This document shows, piece after piece, positions 7,554-16,233 of a stretch of 64,000 nt of DNA. Numbering within the stretch: the stretch's first letter is position 1; the number at the start of each line of letters is the position of its first letter. The position numbers were made by a program, and so were the translations under genes. The notes below the pieces were generated by a model. The model was not told the DNA's origin, made no database searches, and saw only the letters and a program-made list of their open reading frames with translations. This stretch comes from Moorella thermoacetica (GTDB taxonomy: Bacteria; Bacillota; DSM-521; Neomoorellales; Neomoorellaceae), in the NCBI RefSeq assembly GCF_001267405.1, contig NZ_CP012369.1, positions 1,080,001-1,144,000 of the forward strand. The letters run 5' to 3'.

Positions 7554-9236
7554 TTATTTGGTAAACATCAGCATATTGGTGGCGGCATCATACTTGTAGC
7601 TGAAACCAAAGAATTCCTCCAGGTCGGCAGCCGGTATAAAAAGAGTATTTTTGTCCATCAGGCTACTGCCGGGCAGGTTTACTTCCTGGCCGTTGATGGT
7701 GGCCCGGGCGCTCTTGCTGGCCATTTGCACCTTGTCTTTACCATAAACGATGGTTACGCTGCCGTCATCATACCAGGCCACATTGCCGCCCAGGAACTGC
7801 ATAAAGGCCCTTACGGGGATATACCACTGGCCATTGACCTGCTTGGGGGTTACCGGCAGCAGGGGCTGCTGGAGCATGTTACCGAAGATCACCAACCTGG
7901 TGGAGTTATATTTAGGCGGGACAATAGTCTGGGGCGTATCCAGCCCGCTGGCTTTATCGATGGTGTAGGTATCGATGGGGGTGCCATCTTGCTTCATAGC
8001 CCTGAGGGTCAATTTATCCCCATTCAATTCAGCTACAATATAGTTGGGTTGATCTTGAGGGTCGTAGAAGAAGGCGTCCCATACCTTGGCCGACAGGTCG
8101 GGGTAATACTTATTACCGCTTCTACCGGTGAGATAGTAGATGGTGCCTTTAGCCGGGCTGCTGACAAACTTATCGCCGGCTATGGGGTAGGTCCGCGCGA
8201 CGGCATGGTCGTGGCCGTTAAAAACTACGTCAACGTGGTATTTATCGAAGAGGGGCTGGAAGGCGGCTTTAATATCTTCGTTGGTACGGGTAGCCTTATT
8301 ATAATAAGGTGTTTTATGGAAGAAGACCAGTTTCCAGGGCTTATTGGTATTCTGAAGGTCTTTTTCCAGCCAGGCCTTTTGGGCCGCCAGAATATCCCCG
8401 GCCACACCCTTTTCTTCTTCTTCCTGGCTGTCGAGCATTACAATATGGGCGTTCCCATAATCAAAGGAATAAGCCTGGCCTTTCAGGCCCTCCGGGCCGT
8501 TCTGGGGCAGTTTGAACTGGGTAGTCCAAAAAATCGGTTTAGTTGAATGGCCATCAGGCGGGTTGTAAGTCTCGTGGTTGCCCTGGGTGGCCATGGCCGG
8601 GATGGTATCAATAACACCTTTGGCGGCCTCGAACCATTTATTCCAGTGGACATAATTCTGTCCCTGTTCGACCAGGTCGCCGACATTGACAAAGAATTTA
8701 GCGTCGGTGTTAGTTTTGAAGGCGTTCTGGATGGTATCGTGCCAGGGTTTATATTCCGGATTTAGGGGGTCGCCGCTCTGGCTGTCGCCAAAGATAAGGA
8801 ATTTGAAAGAGTGAGTGTTGCTGGCTTCTGTGGTGAAGGTGTGGATGTCGCTCCAGTTGGTGCCGTCGCCAACCCTATAGATATACTCGGTGCCGGGTTC
8901 GAGGCCGGTAAGGGTGGCGGTATGGATGTTCATATCCCCCAGATCGGAGGTAAACTTCTGCACTGTAGCTTCTACGGTAGCGGCTTTGCCGGGGAAAGAG
9001 GCCTTATCCGCGGCTTTGGCATACTGGACAAGCCCCCTGGCTATAGTAATGTTAGTTCTCCAGGTAATGGTCTGGGTTGTCAGGGGATCTTGGGTCCAGG
9101 TGAGGGTAATATGATCCGGTTGGGCCGAAGCACCTAGATCATACTGGGGGGTGCCAGCGGCAGAGGAAGCAGCCGGGGCCGCCAGCATAGTCACGGCTAT
9201 AACTACAGCCAGGAAGAGGGCAGCAAACTTCTTCAT
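7554..9236 (-). CDS. Secreted purple-acid-phosphatase-like metallophosphoesterase with C-terminal stalk domain
   Basis: The 560-residue protein begins with a signal peptide (basic MKKF, hydrophobic core, AAPAASSA cleavage region). A fibronectin-like N-terminal domain (about residues 38-135, ending TYIYRVGDG-type motif) is followed by a calcineurin-like phosphoesterase domain with all five metal motifs: FGDSQSGD, NVGDLVEQG, QGNHET, HKTPYY and GHDHA. The last 110 residues form a copper-amine-oxidase N-terminal-like repeat domain (WYIPVRAFMQFLGG), a common cell-surface stalk in Firmicutes. It probably hydrolyses phosphomonoesters outside the cell. ATG at 9236 has AAGGAG about ten bases upstream. 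Confidence 0.9.
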   Translation of the reverse strand: MKKFAALFLAVVIAVTMLAAPAASSAAGTPQYDLGASAQPDHITLTWTQDPLTTQTITWRTNITIARGLVQYAKAADKASFPGKAATVEATVQKFTSDLGDMNIHTATLTGLEPGTEYIYRVGDGTNWSDIHTFTTEASNTHSFKFLIFGDSQSGDPLNPEYKPWHDTIQNAFKTNTDAKFFVNVGDLVEQGQNYVHWNKWFEAAKGVIDTIPAMATQGNHETYNPPDGHSTKPIFWTTQFKLPQNGPEGLKGQAYSFDYGNAHIVMLDSQEEEEKGVAGDILAAQKAWLEKDLQNTNKPWKLVFFHKTPYYNKATRTNEDIKAAFQPLFDKYHVDVVFNGHDHAVARTYPIAGDKFVSSPAKGTIYYLTGRSGNKYYPDLSAKVWDAFFYDPQDQPNYIVAELNGDKLTLRAMKQDGTPIDTYTIDKASGLDTPQTIVPPKYNSTRLVIFGNMLQQPLLPVTPKQVNGQWYIPVRAFMQFLGGNVAWYDDGSVTIVYGKDKVQMASKSARATINGQEVNLPGSSLMDKNTLFIPAADLEEFFGFSYKYDAATNMLMFTK

Positions 9237-9456
9237 AATACCATCACTCCTTCTTTTTTGGTATATTCAGCATAGCACTTTATTCTTAAGTTCTGTTTAT
9301 TCTTCTGTAAAAAGAATGTAAAATTGGCGTAAAATTTATGTAAAACCTGGTTTTTAAGGTTGGGAAGGTAAGGGTAACCGGAGTATAAAATAAAAAGGGC
9401 CGAACTTCCCGGCCTCTTTGTTGCTGTATTTTTTTAGTAAAGGGATATAAAATAAA

Positions 9457-9479
9457 GGTTTCGAGTTATCCCCGAAACC
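9457..9479 (-). terminator. Rho-independent terminator of the tRNA operon
   Basis: On the minus strand GGTTTCG and CGAAACC form a 7-bp stem followed by TTTATTTT, 11 nt after the tRNA-Lys CCA end. Confidence 0.8.
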
Positions 9480-9490
9480 CTTGCAAACAC

Positions 9491-9566
<76 letters not shown>

Positions 9567-9571
9567 ATAGA

Positions 9572-9648
<77 letters not shown>

Positions 9649-9666
9649 TCACCAATTGCAAGTGAT

Positions 9667-9695
9667 ATTATAGTACAGAACGCAATGGAAGTCAA
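9667..9695 (-). promoter_or_regulatory. tRNA operon promoter
   Basis: On the minus strand TTGACT (9695-9690) and TATAAT (9672-9667) are spaced 17 nt apart, ending 18 nt before the tRNA-Arg 5' end: a near-consensus sigma-A promoter. Confidence 0.85.
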
Positions 9696-9758
9696 CAATT
9701 TGTGGGCTCTATAATAAAAAGTATGGGATAGCATGGGTAGAGATGGAAGGACAGGGTC

Positions 9759-10037
9759 TTATTTGCTGCCTATCAGGAGCAGGCACCGGATGCCCAGGTA
9801 AAAAGCGGTAGTTGCAGCCATAATACCAAAAACTAATCCCAGCCAGCCAATACCGGCAGCCAGTCCCAGGGCCACCTGGACATTCTTGTAGGTCATGTAA
9901 GCGCTCAGGCTTAGAATAAAGATCTTCAGGACCAGCAGGCCACGTAACGTTACCACACGCACTGCCTCGGCCGCTGCCGGCTGGATCTTTTTTCTTTCCT
10001 TCTCCGGCGCACTTATAATCCGGCGGGGGTCGTCCAT
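9759..10037 (-). CDS. Small membrane protein of unknown function
   Basis: This 92-residue protein has a charged N-terminus (MDDPRRIISAPEKERKK) and two hydrophobic segments, roughly residues 33-50 and 54-86 (VALGLAAGIGWLGLVFG). It is likely a two-helix inner-membrane protein. It lies downstream of a decayed efflux adaptor fragment and the ABC permease, in the same direction. The ribosome site is weak and no family is recognised. Confidence 0.5.
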   Translation of the reverse strand: MDDPRRIISAPEKERKKIQPAAAEAVRVVTLRGLLVLKIFILSLSAYMTYKNVQVALGLAAGIGWLGLVFGIMAATTAFYLGIRCLLLIGSK

Positions 10038-10089
10038 GGCGGCTATCCAGAGGGAAATGCCGGTAAGCAGGAGATATATGGCATCCCCC

Positions 10090-10374
10090 AGCCGTCAACA
10101 ATACGGTAAACATAACGCTGACCCTTTCCTTCCTGGACGGCTTCAAAGGGGACGGTCAGGGCCCGGGGCTTGCTGGCGGTAGTAACCTTTAAGTCGACGC
10201 TGTAACCGGGTTTGAGCAGGGGCGCCGGCCCGGCCAGGGCGATAACGGCCTCCACCGTCGTCTCCGAACTCTGCTGGGACTGCCGGGTCACCGCCGCCGG
10301 GGCCACCAGGGCTACTTTTCCCGTGTAGGTCGTGCCCCAGAAGGCGCGGCCGGTGATGGCCACCATCTGTCCGG
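10090..10374 (-). pseudogene. Remnant of an HlyD/RND-type efflux periplasmic adaptor
   Basis: In a frame without its own start, the residues immediately after the permease stop read like the C-terminal half of a membrane-fusion protein: VAITGRAFWGTTYTGKVA, ETTVEAVIAL, LLKPGYSVDLKV, ALTVPFEAV and RYVYRIVDG. These are the beta-barrel and membrane-proximal segments of MacA/EmrA-like adaptors. The N-terminal coiled-coil and lipoyl parts are absent, and the frame runs into unrelated sequence at the 3' side. I infer a deletion remnant fused to the end of the ABC operon. Confidence 0.75.
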
Positions 10375-11049
10375 CTAACGAATCTCCCGGCGGACAAAGG
10401 CCCGCCGGGCCAGGACCAGGAAAAAGACAAAGCAGGCCACTGTCAGCAAGGCCAGGAGTACCCCGGCTGCTACCAGAGATAAAGGAAACGGCCCCATAGA
10501 ACCCATGTAGAGCTTTTGCCAGAGGGTGACGATGGTAAACCTTTGCCAGAGGGTGACGATGCCAAACCAAAAGGCAAACCAGGTGATAAAGGAGGCGATC
10601 CTGGCAGCCTGCATACCGAAACGGAAGAATAGCCACAGGGTCGGACTGTAAACAATAGTAATAATAGCCAGGGAAGAGATAATGCTCCAAATGACCTCCG
10701 GACCGGTAATTGTTTTTAAGCCAGTGACACTAATAAAGGCTACTATAACCAGTCCACAGACTTCGCCCAGAAGACCCCCCAGGACCAGTTGCATAAATTT
10801 GGCATCTACTATTTCCCTGGCCGGGACGGGTAGGAGCCGTAAGAAGCTGAGGCTATTGTTTTTATCCTCGATTGACAGGGAACTGAGGACCAGGAGATAG
10901 GCGGTGATCCCGCTGCTAATGGTCAGGACCGCCGCCGCTCCGCCACGGAAGCCGAAAAAGTAGCTAAAAAATAGCAGAACTAAAACCCACCAGGCCTGCC
11001 GCCGTAAGAGATAATAATCCTTCGTTACTAATCCCCACATAATTATCAT
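10375..11049 (-). CDS. ABC-2 type transporter permease
   Basis: The 224-residue protein has about six hydrophobic segments and the fold of small ABC-2 permeases that pair with YtrB/BcrA-type ATPases. It begins directly after the ATPase gene (1-nt gap). Residues around 160-180 contain a tandem duplication (IVTLWQRFT then IVTLWQKLY), caused by a 27-bp repeat in the DNA. Substrate unknown. The GntR gene upstream suggests induction by an envelope-active compound. Confidence 0.85.
   Translation of the reverse strand: MIIMWGLVTKDYYLLRRQAWWVLVLLFFSYFFGFRGGAAAVLTISSGITAYLLVLSSLSIEDKNNSLSFLRLLPVPAREIVDAKFMQLVLGGLLGEVCGLVIVAFISVTGLKTITGPEVIWSIISSLAIITIVYSPTLWLFFRFGMQAARIASFITWFAFWFGIVTLWQRFTIVTLWQKLYMGSMGPFPLSLVAAGVLLALLTVACFVFFLVLARRAFVRREIR
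10518..10571 (-). repeat. 27-bp tandem duplication inside the ABC permease gene
   Basis: Two adjacent 27-nt units each begin GCCAGAGGGTGACGATG on the plus strand and match at about 22 of 27 positions. The unit length is a multiple of three, so the reading frame is kept and nine residues are repeated in the protein. Confidence 0.85.
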
Positions 11050-11967
11050 CTAAGCCTCCTCTGCCTTCTGCCACTCGTTACCAGTCAGGATAAGCATAAT
11101 CTCTTCCAGGCCCAAAGGCCGGCGGGTAACCTCGTCTGCCGCTAAAAGCCGCAGTTCCTGCAGCAAGCGCGGGTTGTAAGCGTCGGTAACGGCCGCTACC
11201 TCCAGGCCGCTTTCTTTAACGTATGGCACCAGGCGCTGCACCTGCCGGAGCTGGCCGGCGTCTTTTAACCGGAAGGTAAGCTCCTGCCACTGCTCCAGGA
11301 TGGTTTCCTTGTCGCCGGCCAGGGCTATCCGGCCACCTGCGATATAGGTCACCCGGTCGGCCACCTTCTCGATATCTTCGATGATATGGGAGGAAAAGAA
11401 CACCCCCCGGGTCTCGTCCTGAATTACTTCCAGCAGTTCTTGGACCAGGGTATGACGTACCACCGGGTCCACCCCGGAGGTGGGTTCATCCAGGATTAAA
11501 ACCTCGGGCCGGTGGGCCAGGGCCAGGGCTACCGCCAGCTTGGTACGGTTGCCCTTGGAGAGCTGCTTGACTGTTTTATTGCCGGGAACATGGAATTTTT
11601 CCAGCAGGGTGCGGAAAAAGGCGTCGTCCCAGGTGGGATAATAGCGGCCCAGGAAATTGCCCAGCCAGTAACCGGTGGCTTCTTCGTACAGCTGGTTATC
11701 CTCCGAGACATAACCCAGGCGGGACTTGATGGCTACCTCGTCCCGATCCCAGGTCCGCCCCAGCACCTCTACCCTGCCGCCGTCCGGCCGGATCAGGTTG
11801 GTGATAATACGGATGGTGGTAGTCTTCCCGGCGCCGTTGGGACCGACGAAGCCCAGGATACATCCCGGTGGTAATTCCAGGTTAATGTCCTGGAGCTGGA
11901 AACCGAGATACCCCTTGCTTACTCCCGACAGGCGGATAAGCGGTTGCGTTGCACTCAAATCAGGCAC
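11050..11967 (-). CDS. ABC transporter ATP-binding protein (BcrA/YtrB type)
   Basis: The 305-residue protein has Walker A GPNGAGKTT (about residues 42-50), signature QLSKGNRTK, Walker B VLILDEPTSG and the H-loop SSHI, followed by a roughly 85-residue C-terminal extension usual in drug or lantibiotic exporters. The GTG at 11967 is immediately preceded by GGGAAG. A TTG nine bases downstream (11958) has better Shine-Dalgarno spacing and may be the true start. It sits between its GntR regulator and its permease. Confidence 0.9.
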   Translation of the reverse strand: MPDLSATQPLIRLSGVSKGYLGFQLQDINLELPPGCILGFVGPNGAGKTTTIRIITNLIRPDGGRVEVLGRTWDRDEVAIKSRLGYVSEDNQLYEEATGYWLGNFLGRYYPTWDDAFFRTLLEKFHVPGNKTVKQLSKGNRTKLAVALALAHRPEVLILDEPTSGVDPVVRHTLVQELLEVIQDETRGVFFSSHIIEDIEKVADRVTYIAGGRIALAGDKETILEQWQELTFRLKDAGQLRQVQRLVPYVKESGLEVAAVTDAYNPRLLQELRLLAADEVTRRPLGLEEIMLILTGNEWQKAEEA

Positions 11968-12075
11968 CTTCCCTTAATCGAATAGTCATTTTTGCTACTC
12001 ACCCTGTCCTCCCACCGGGCTACCGGAGGGCCTCAGGGTGGTACGTGGTAATAGGAGCATTTGACTCTGCTGCCT

Positions 12076-12465
12076 TTACCCGGGTGGTTCCCCTCCCCAT
12101 TCAAGGAGTTCCTCCAAGAGTGCCCGGAGCTCTTGATCCTGCATGCCTACCCGCCTGGCTTCCTGGATGGCGGCCTGGAGGTGTTCCTTTACCCGGGCCT
12201 GCTTCAGGGAGGCTACCATCTCTGGCCGGACCCCGGCTACAAAGGTCCCCAGGCCCGGGCGGGTAATAAGCAGGCCTTCCTTTTCCAGCTCCAGGTAGGC
12301 GCGTTTGGTGGTGATCATGCTGGTGGTCAACTCTTTAGCCAGCTCGCGGATAGAGGGCAACTGGCTGCCAGGGGGCAGTTCACCGGCCAAAATTTTGGCT
12401 CGTATCTGTTCCACTATTTGCTGATAGAGGGGAACCGGGTTCCGTGGTGAAATGGAAAATAGCAT
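12076..12465 (-). CDS. GntR-family transcriptional regulator (YtrA subfamily)
   Basis: The 129-residue protein has an N-terminal winged-helix domain (PLYQQIVEQIRAKILAGELPP, then GSQLPSIRELA) and a short helical tail, the hallmark of YtrA-type regulators of ABC exporters. It is the first gene of the operon. The 19-bp palindrome just downstream of the predicted -10 element is the likely operator, so repression of its own operon is inferred. Confidence 0.9.
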   Translation of the reverse strand: MLFSISPRNPVPLYQQIVEQIRAKILAGELPPGSQLPSIRELAKELTTSMITTKRAYLELEKEGLLITRPGLGTFVAGVRPEMVASLKQARVKEHLQAAIQEARRVGMQDQELRALLEELLEWGGEPPG

Positions 12466-12513
12466 CTTTTTTACCTGCCCGCTTTATTCTAACCCTGTTA
12501 TCTGTATAGCACC

Positions 12514-12532
12514 GTATATATTATATATATAC
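12514..12532 (-). promoter_or_regulatory. Putative GntR operator
   Basis: The palindrome GTATATATTATATATATAC directly abuts the -10 element on its downstream side, where a repressor would block RNA polymerase. Confidence 0.65.
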
Positions 12533-12560
12533 ATTATAGCTAAAAAAATAGCCCTGTCAA
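12533..12560 (-). promoter_or_regulatory. Promoter of the GntR-ABC operon
   Basis: On the minus strand TTGACA (12560-12555) and TATAAT (12538-12533) are separated by 16 nt; both hexamers are perfect consensus. Confidence 0.8.
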
Positions 12561-12583
12561 GGGGGGAACGGATAACTAGAAAC

Positions 12584-13147
12584 TTAAAAGATACTTTCTA
12601 CTTGCACTTCCAACCCGGCTATCACCCGCGACCTTACCGTCCCCTGCTGCTCCGCTTCCTGGTCCAGGACGAACTTTCCGTCCCGCAAACAAAAGACTTG
12701 CACCGATTTTTGCTGGGGATCGACAATCCAGTATTCCCTGACACCACTCTTTTCATAAACCTTATATTTACTGCGCAGGTCGTAATAGCCGGTACCGGGG
12801 GAAAGAATCTCCACCACTAAATCCGGGGCGCCCTTAATGCGCTTCTCTTCTATAATGTCCAGCCTCGAGCTGGCAATGAAAATAATGTCCGGCTGGTAGG
12901 TTTCTTCTTCATCCAGGTAGACATCAACCGGGGCATATAAGATAATCCCCAGCCCCTTTTCCAGGACAAAGCCTGCCATTTGTAATTCCAATTTCATGGA
13001 TACCATCTGGTGATAGGGTGTCGGTGAAGGCGTCATTACCAGTTCCCCCCCGATTAACTGATAGGGCGACCCTTCCGGTAAGCGGCAATAATCCTCATAG
13101 GTATACCGTTGCCGGCCTGCAGCCAGTTCCGCCAGGGTAAGGCTCAT
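12584..13147 (-). CDS. Uma2 (DUF820) family putative PD-(D/E)XK nuclease
   Basis: The 187-residue protein shows the Uma2 hallmarks: an N-terminal YTYEDYCRLPEG, YQLIGGELVM, the catalytic-core strands QPDIIFI and APDLVVEILSPGT, and KYKVYEKSGVREYWIVDP. Asp, Glu and Lys in these strands would form the restriction-nuclease-like active site. The family is widespread and its cellular role is unsettled. ATG at 13147 is chosen over an in-frame GTG at 13156 because AGGAGG lies eight bases before the ATG. Confidence 0.85.
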   Translation of the reverse strand: MSLTLAELAAGRQRYTYEDYCRLPEGSPYQLIGGELVMTPSPTPYHQMVSMKLELQMAGFVLEKGLGIILYAPVDVYLDEEETYQPDIIFIASSRLDIIEEKRIKGAPDLVVEILSPGTGYYDLRSKYKVYEKSGVREYWIVDPQQKSVQVFCLRDGKFVLDQEAEQQGTVRSRVIAGLEVQVESIF

Positions 13148-13382
13148 CTCCTGCACCTCCTCATCTGGTAGTTGATTTTATTCCTGGTAGCTTTTTCTTT
13201 ATTTTACTACGGTGGTTAGCAAACAGGCAAGGGATAAAGGGGCGTGGTGGCAGCGGTAGGTTTTATCCTGGGTCTGAATAGCAAGGACTTGGGGTCAGGC
13301 CTAGTATCTGGTATAATGAGGCCTTGAAAACGATGCAAACAATTCTAAGATGCCCACCCGGAATGGAGAAAGGTAGACCGTC

Positions 13383-14168
13383 GTGTTTAAAATATATGAG
13401 ACCGCCTGTCGCAGCGCCCTCAACCGTTCCCGTATTCCAGGCATTGATTACTGTTTGAACCCTTACACCGGGTGCAGCCATAGGTGCATCTATTGTTACG
13501 CCAGTTGCATGGCACGCTTCAATGGCCATCAGGAAAAATGGGGTTCCTTCGTCCAAGTCAAGACGAATTTTATCGAAGTACTGGCGGCCCAGTTACGGCG
13601 GCCCAAAAAGGGAAAGGTTATGCTGGCCAGCGTTACCGATGCCTACCAGGCTATCGAAAGAAAATATGGCCTGACGCAAAGGTGTTTGGAATTATTAACC
13701 GCGAGTGGATTGGAAGTATCTATTCTTACCAAGTCCGACCTGGTCCTCAGAGATGCAGAGCTTTTAAAAGCAATGCCCGCCGAGGTCGGCTTTACTATTA
13801 CTACCCTGGATGACAAACTGGCCCGGCTGTTGGAGCCCGGCGCGCCGCTTCCATCCCGGCGCCTGGCGGCCCTGGAAAAGCTGGCCAGGGCCGGCATCAG
13901 GACCTGGGTTTTTGTCGCCCCGGTGATACCCGGCCTGACGGATGCTCCTGAAGACCTGGCCGCCATAACAAAAGCGGCCACCAGGGCCGGCGCGCAGGAA
14001 GTAGACTTTGACCCGTTAAATTTTTACCCTGCAGCCGTATCTGGTATAAGAGAACTCATTTCCAGGTACTGGCCCCGGGCTAAGAGCGCTTTTGATCATG
14101 CTTGCCGCCACCCGGCTGCCTATCGGCAGCTGCTGAAAGAGATAATCAAGCATAGCAAATCCTGTTGA
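13383..14168 (+). CDS. Radical SAM protein (SPL-like, Rv2578c type)
   Basis: The 261-residue protein carries the radical SAM cluster motif CSHRCIYC (CxxxCxxC; about residues 33-40) within NPYTGCSHRCIYCYA, typical of a family related to spore photoproduct lyase whose substrate is unknown. Further family features are SVTDAYQAIERKYGLTQRCL and VFVAPVIPGLTD. It starts with GTG at 13383 after GAGAAAGG and ends just before a perfect terminator. It is monocistronic and one of the few plus-strand genes in this half. Confidence 0.88.
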   Translation: MFKIYETACRSALNRSRIPGIDYCLNPYTGCSHRCIYCYASCMARFNGHQEKWGSFVQVKTNFIEVLAAQLRRPKKGKVMLASVTDAYQAIERKYGLTQRCLELLTASGLEVSILTKSDLVLRDAELLKAMPAEVGFTITTLDDKLARLLEPGAPLPSRRLAALEKLARAGIRTWVFVAPVIPGLTDAPEDLAAITKAATRAGAQEVDFDPLNFYPAAVSGIRELISRYWPRAKSAFDHACRHPAAYRQLLKEIIKHSKSC

Positions 14169-14170
14169 TA

Positions 14171-14190
14171 GGCGCCGCAGCGCCTTTTTA
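14171..14190 (+). terminator. Terminator of the radical SAM gene
   Basis: AGGCGC CGCA GCGCCT followed by TTTTT, beginning two bases after the stop codon. Confidence 0.9.
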
Positions 14191-14215
14191 AAACGTGGTA
14201 TCGGCACGGATATCA

Positions 14216-14274
14216 CCCCCTGTACTTGCGGAACCCCGGATGGTTTTCCATCCGAAGCCGGGGGTGTCAGGGGT
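14216..14274. repeat. Nested inverted repeat downstream of asrC
   Basis: Outer arms ACCCCTG/CAGGGGT enclose CCCC/GGGG and a perfect inner stem GGATGG-TTTT-CCATCC. The element has no T-run. It may be a processing structure or a small palindromic insertion. The rest of the 14191-14434 gap shows nothing else recognisable. Confidence 0.55.
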
Positions 14275-14434
14275 ATTTCCGGAGCCACCAGGGCCTCGCC
14301 CTGCAATTTTCCACGAAACTGACGACATGCCCACCGTCGCCGCCGCTCTGTATGCCGTTATTTAATAATTACCTCACCTATCTTCGGTTGCCAGTAGGTC
14401 TTGAAGTCATATCATGGTATAACTGGCACCCCAA

Positions 14435-15418
14435 CTATTTGCTCCACAGCAAGTCGCGGTCGTAGCTGTAGCCGTAAAAGGGCAATTCCCGGGCCACCCG
14501 GCCTTTCGGACCCAGATCAACACCATCCAGGAGTTCATCCCTAAAGACCTGGTAGCCCGTGCGGTCGACGATATAGCCAACGTGCTCCTTGGGCAGGGAG
14601 CGATCAATGTGCCGCTCAATATAACGGTACAGGTTGGCGATTACCTGCAGGACGGCCTTTTCATCAATACATTCCAGGAAGTTGGCCGCCAGGCGCGGGC
14701 TCTTTTTCCCGGTGCGACCCAGGGCCACGATCCGGTAGTACTGGCGCCCCCTGGTCCAGGCCGCCATGGGACATTGCAGGATACACTCGCCGCAGCCCAG
14801 GCAGCGCTTGCCGTCGCGTTCCACCTGGTAATTGACCAGCTCCAGGGCGCCGACGATAAACTGGCGGCAGTTCTTGACACAAGCCTGGCAGGCGATACAG
14901 CGGCCGGGATCATACTCCGGCTCCACCTGGCCGATGATGCCGATGTCCTGGAGGTGGGCCTTGATGCAGTCGTTGGGGCAACCGGTAATGGCAATCTTGA
15001 CGTGGTAGTGGTTGGGATAGATGAGACCTTCGATTTTTTGCGCCAGGGCCGTGGTGTCAAAGTTGGCAAAGGGGCAGACTCTGCTGCCAATGCAGGCCGT
15101 GACGTTCCGGGTGCCCGCCGCCGGGTAACCGGCATGGATATTCTCGATGGCCACTCCCAGGGCGGCCTCTTGTTGCAACATAGGTGCCAGCAGTTGGTTT
15201 ACCTCCGGTACTTTGTCAAGGGGTATGCCGGGGATTTCAAAACCCTGGCGGGTAGTCAGATGAACGGTACCGTTGCCGTAGCGCCGGGCTATATCCTGGA
15301 TTAAGCCTAAATATTCGGCCGCCAGGTGCCCGCCGGGCACCCGGAGACGCAGGGCCGTATAACCCCTGCGGCTGGTAATGCGGTAGGCGTTCTTGATCAA
15401 TTCTTTCGTATTATACAT
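14435..15418 (-). CDS. asrC: Anaerobic sulfite reductase subunit C (siroheme/Fe-S catalytic subunit)
   Basis: The 327-residue protein contains the siroheme-4Fe4S pair of motifs ACIGSRVCPF (Cx5C) and GCPNDC (Cx3C). They are followed by two ferredoxin-type clusters (CIACQACVKNC and CLGCGECILQC). It reduces sulfite to sulfide with electrons delivered from AsrA and AsrB. ATG at 15418 follows GGAGGAGG. It is the last gene of asrABC, 14 nt after asrB, and full-length for the family. Confidence 0.93.
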   Translation of the reverse strand: MYNTKELIKNAYRITSRRGYTALRLRVPGGHLAAEYLGLIQDIARRYGNGTVHLTTRQGFEIPGIPLDKVPEVNQLLAPMLQQEAALGVAIENIHAGYPAAGTRNVTACIGSRVCPFANFDTTALAQKIEGLIYPNHYHVKIAITGCPNDCIKAHLQDIGIIGQVEPEYDPGRCIACQACVKNCRQFIVGALELVNYQVERDGKRCLGCGECILQCPMAAWTRGRQYYRIVALGRTGKKSPRLAANFLECIDEKAVLQVIANLYRYIERHIDRSLPKEHVGYIVDRTGYQVFRDELLDGVDLGPKGRVARELPFYGYSYDRDLLWSK

Positions 15419-15432
15419 GGCTCCCTCCTCCT

Positions 15433-16233
15433 TCAGTCGACCAGGTCCCGGGCCCGGCTATAGTTAAACACCGGCCCTTCCAGGCAAACGTATACGTCGT
15501 TGATCTTGCAGTGACCGCACTTGCCCAGGCCGCAGTGCATCCGCCGCTCTAGGGAGACCCAGATTTGCTCCGGTTTGATCTGGCATTTAATAAATTCGGC
15601 CACGGTAAATTTAATCATCAGAGGCGGCCCAACGACAATAATCCTGGCATCATTTTTCAGGGGGATTTCCTTAACGAATTCCGTTACCAGGCCCACCTTA
15701 CCCGACCAGCCGGCCTGGCCCTGATCAACCGTGAGGATGGTGGGAAAAAGGCCTTGCCAGCGTTCAATATCCGTGCGGAACAGGATATCAGCCGGCGTTT
15801 TGAAGCCCAGGAGAAGGTTAAGGCCAGCCAGCTCTCCCGGGTGGCCCGCATAGTAGTTGATTAAGCCCTTCACCGGGGCTACCCCGGTACCACCGGCGGC
15901 AACCACCAACTGGTGCCCGGCAAATTCATCCCTAGGGAAGCCGCTGCCATAGGGCCCGCGGAGGTATACGGTATCTCCCGGTTTTAGTTGGTGTAAAGCA
16001 GTGGTTACCTTGCCCACCCGGCGGATAGTTAGCTCGATATAGCCCGGACCGGCGTCGCTGACGGATATAGGTGCCTCCCCAACCCCCGGCAAGGAAATCT
16101 CCACGAACTGCCCCCAGGCCGGTTCTATATCCGTGGCCAGCCGGAAGGTATAGTCCACGCCGGTCTGGGGCTGGATGGCTAACACCTGCGCAGATGCGGG
16201 AAGATAAGGATTGGCAATCTGGTTGGCAATCAC
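15433..16233 (-). CDS. asrB: Anaerobic sulfite reductase subunit B (flavin/Fe-S electron-transfer subunit)
   Basis: The 266-residue protein resembles the ferredoxin-NADP reductase-like family: an FAD-binding barrel (RGPYGSGFP), an NAD-binding half (VVAAGGTGVAPVKGL) and a C-terminal 2Fe-2S cysteine set (MHCGLGKCGHC, VCLEGP). It passes electrons from NAD(P)H or AsrA to AsrC. The GTG start at 16233 overlaps the asrA stop by four bases (GTGA), indicating translational coupling. Confidence 0.93.
   Translation of the reverse strand: MIANQIANPYLPASAQVLAIQPQTGVDYTFRLATDIEPAWGQFVEISLPGVGEAPISVSDAGPGYIELTIRRVGKVTTALHQLKPGDTVYLRGPYGSGFPRDEFAGHQLVVAAGGTGVAPVKGLINYYAGHPGELAGLNLLLGFKTPADILFRTDIERWQGLFPTILTVDQGQAGWSGKVGLVTEFVKEIPLKNDARIIVVGPPLMIKFTVAEFIKCQIKPEQIWVSLERRMHCGLGKCGHCKINDVYVCLEGPVFNYSRARDLVD

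Noticed and set aside
7458-8546. 362-codon open frame on the plus strand
   Set aside because: It is antisense to the secreted phosphatase gene, which has a signal peptide, all metal motifs and a ribosome site.
10043-10690. 215-codon frame taken as one gene
   Set aside because: Its first part is only a shadow of the ABC permease; just the part after 10374 resembles a protein family, so it is reported as a remnant.
13263-13556. 97-codon open frame on the minus strand at the start of the radical SAM gene
   Set aside because: It lacks a ribosome site and overlaps the well-supported radical SAM N-terminus.
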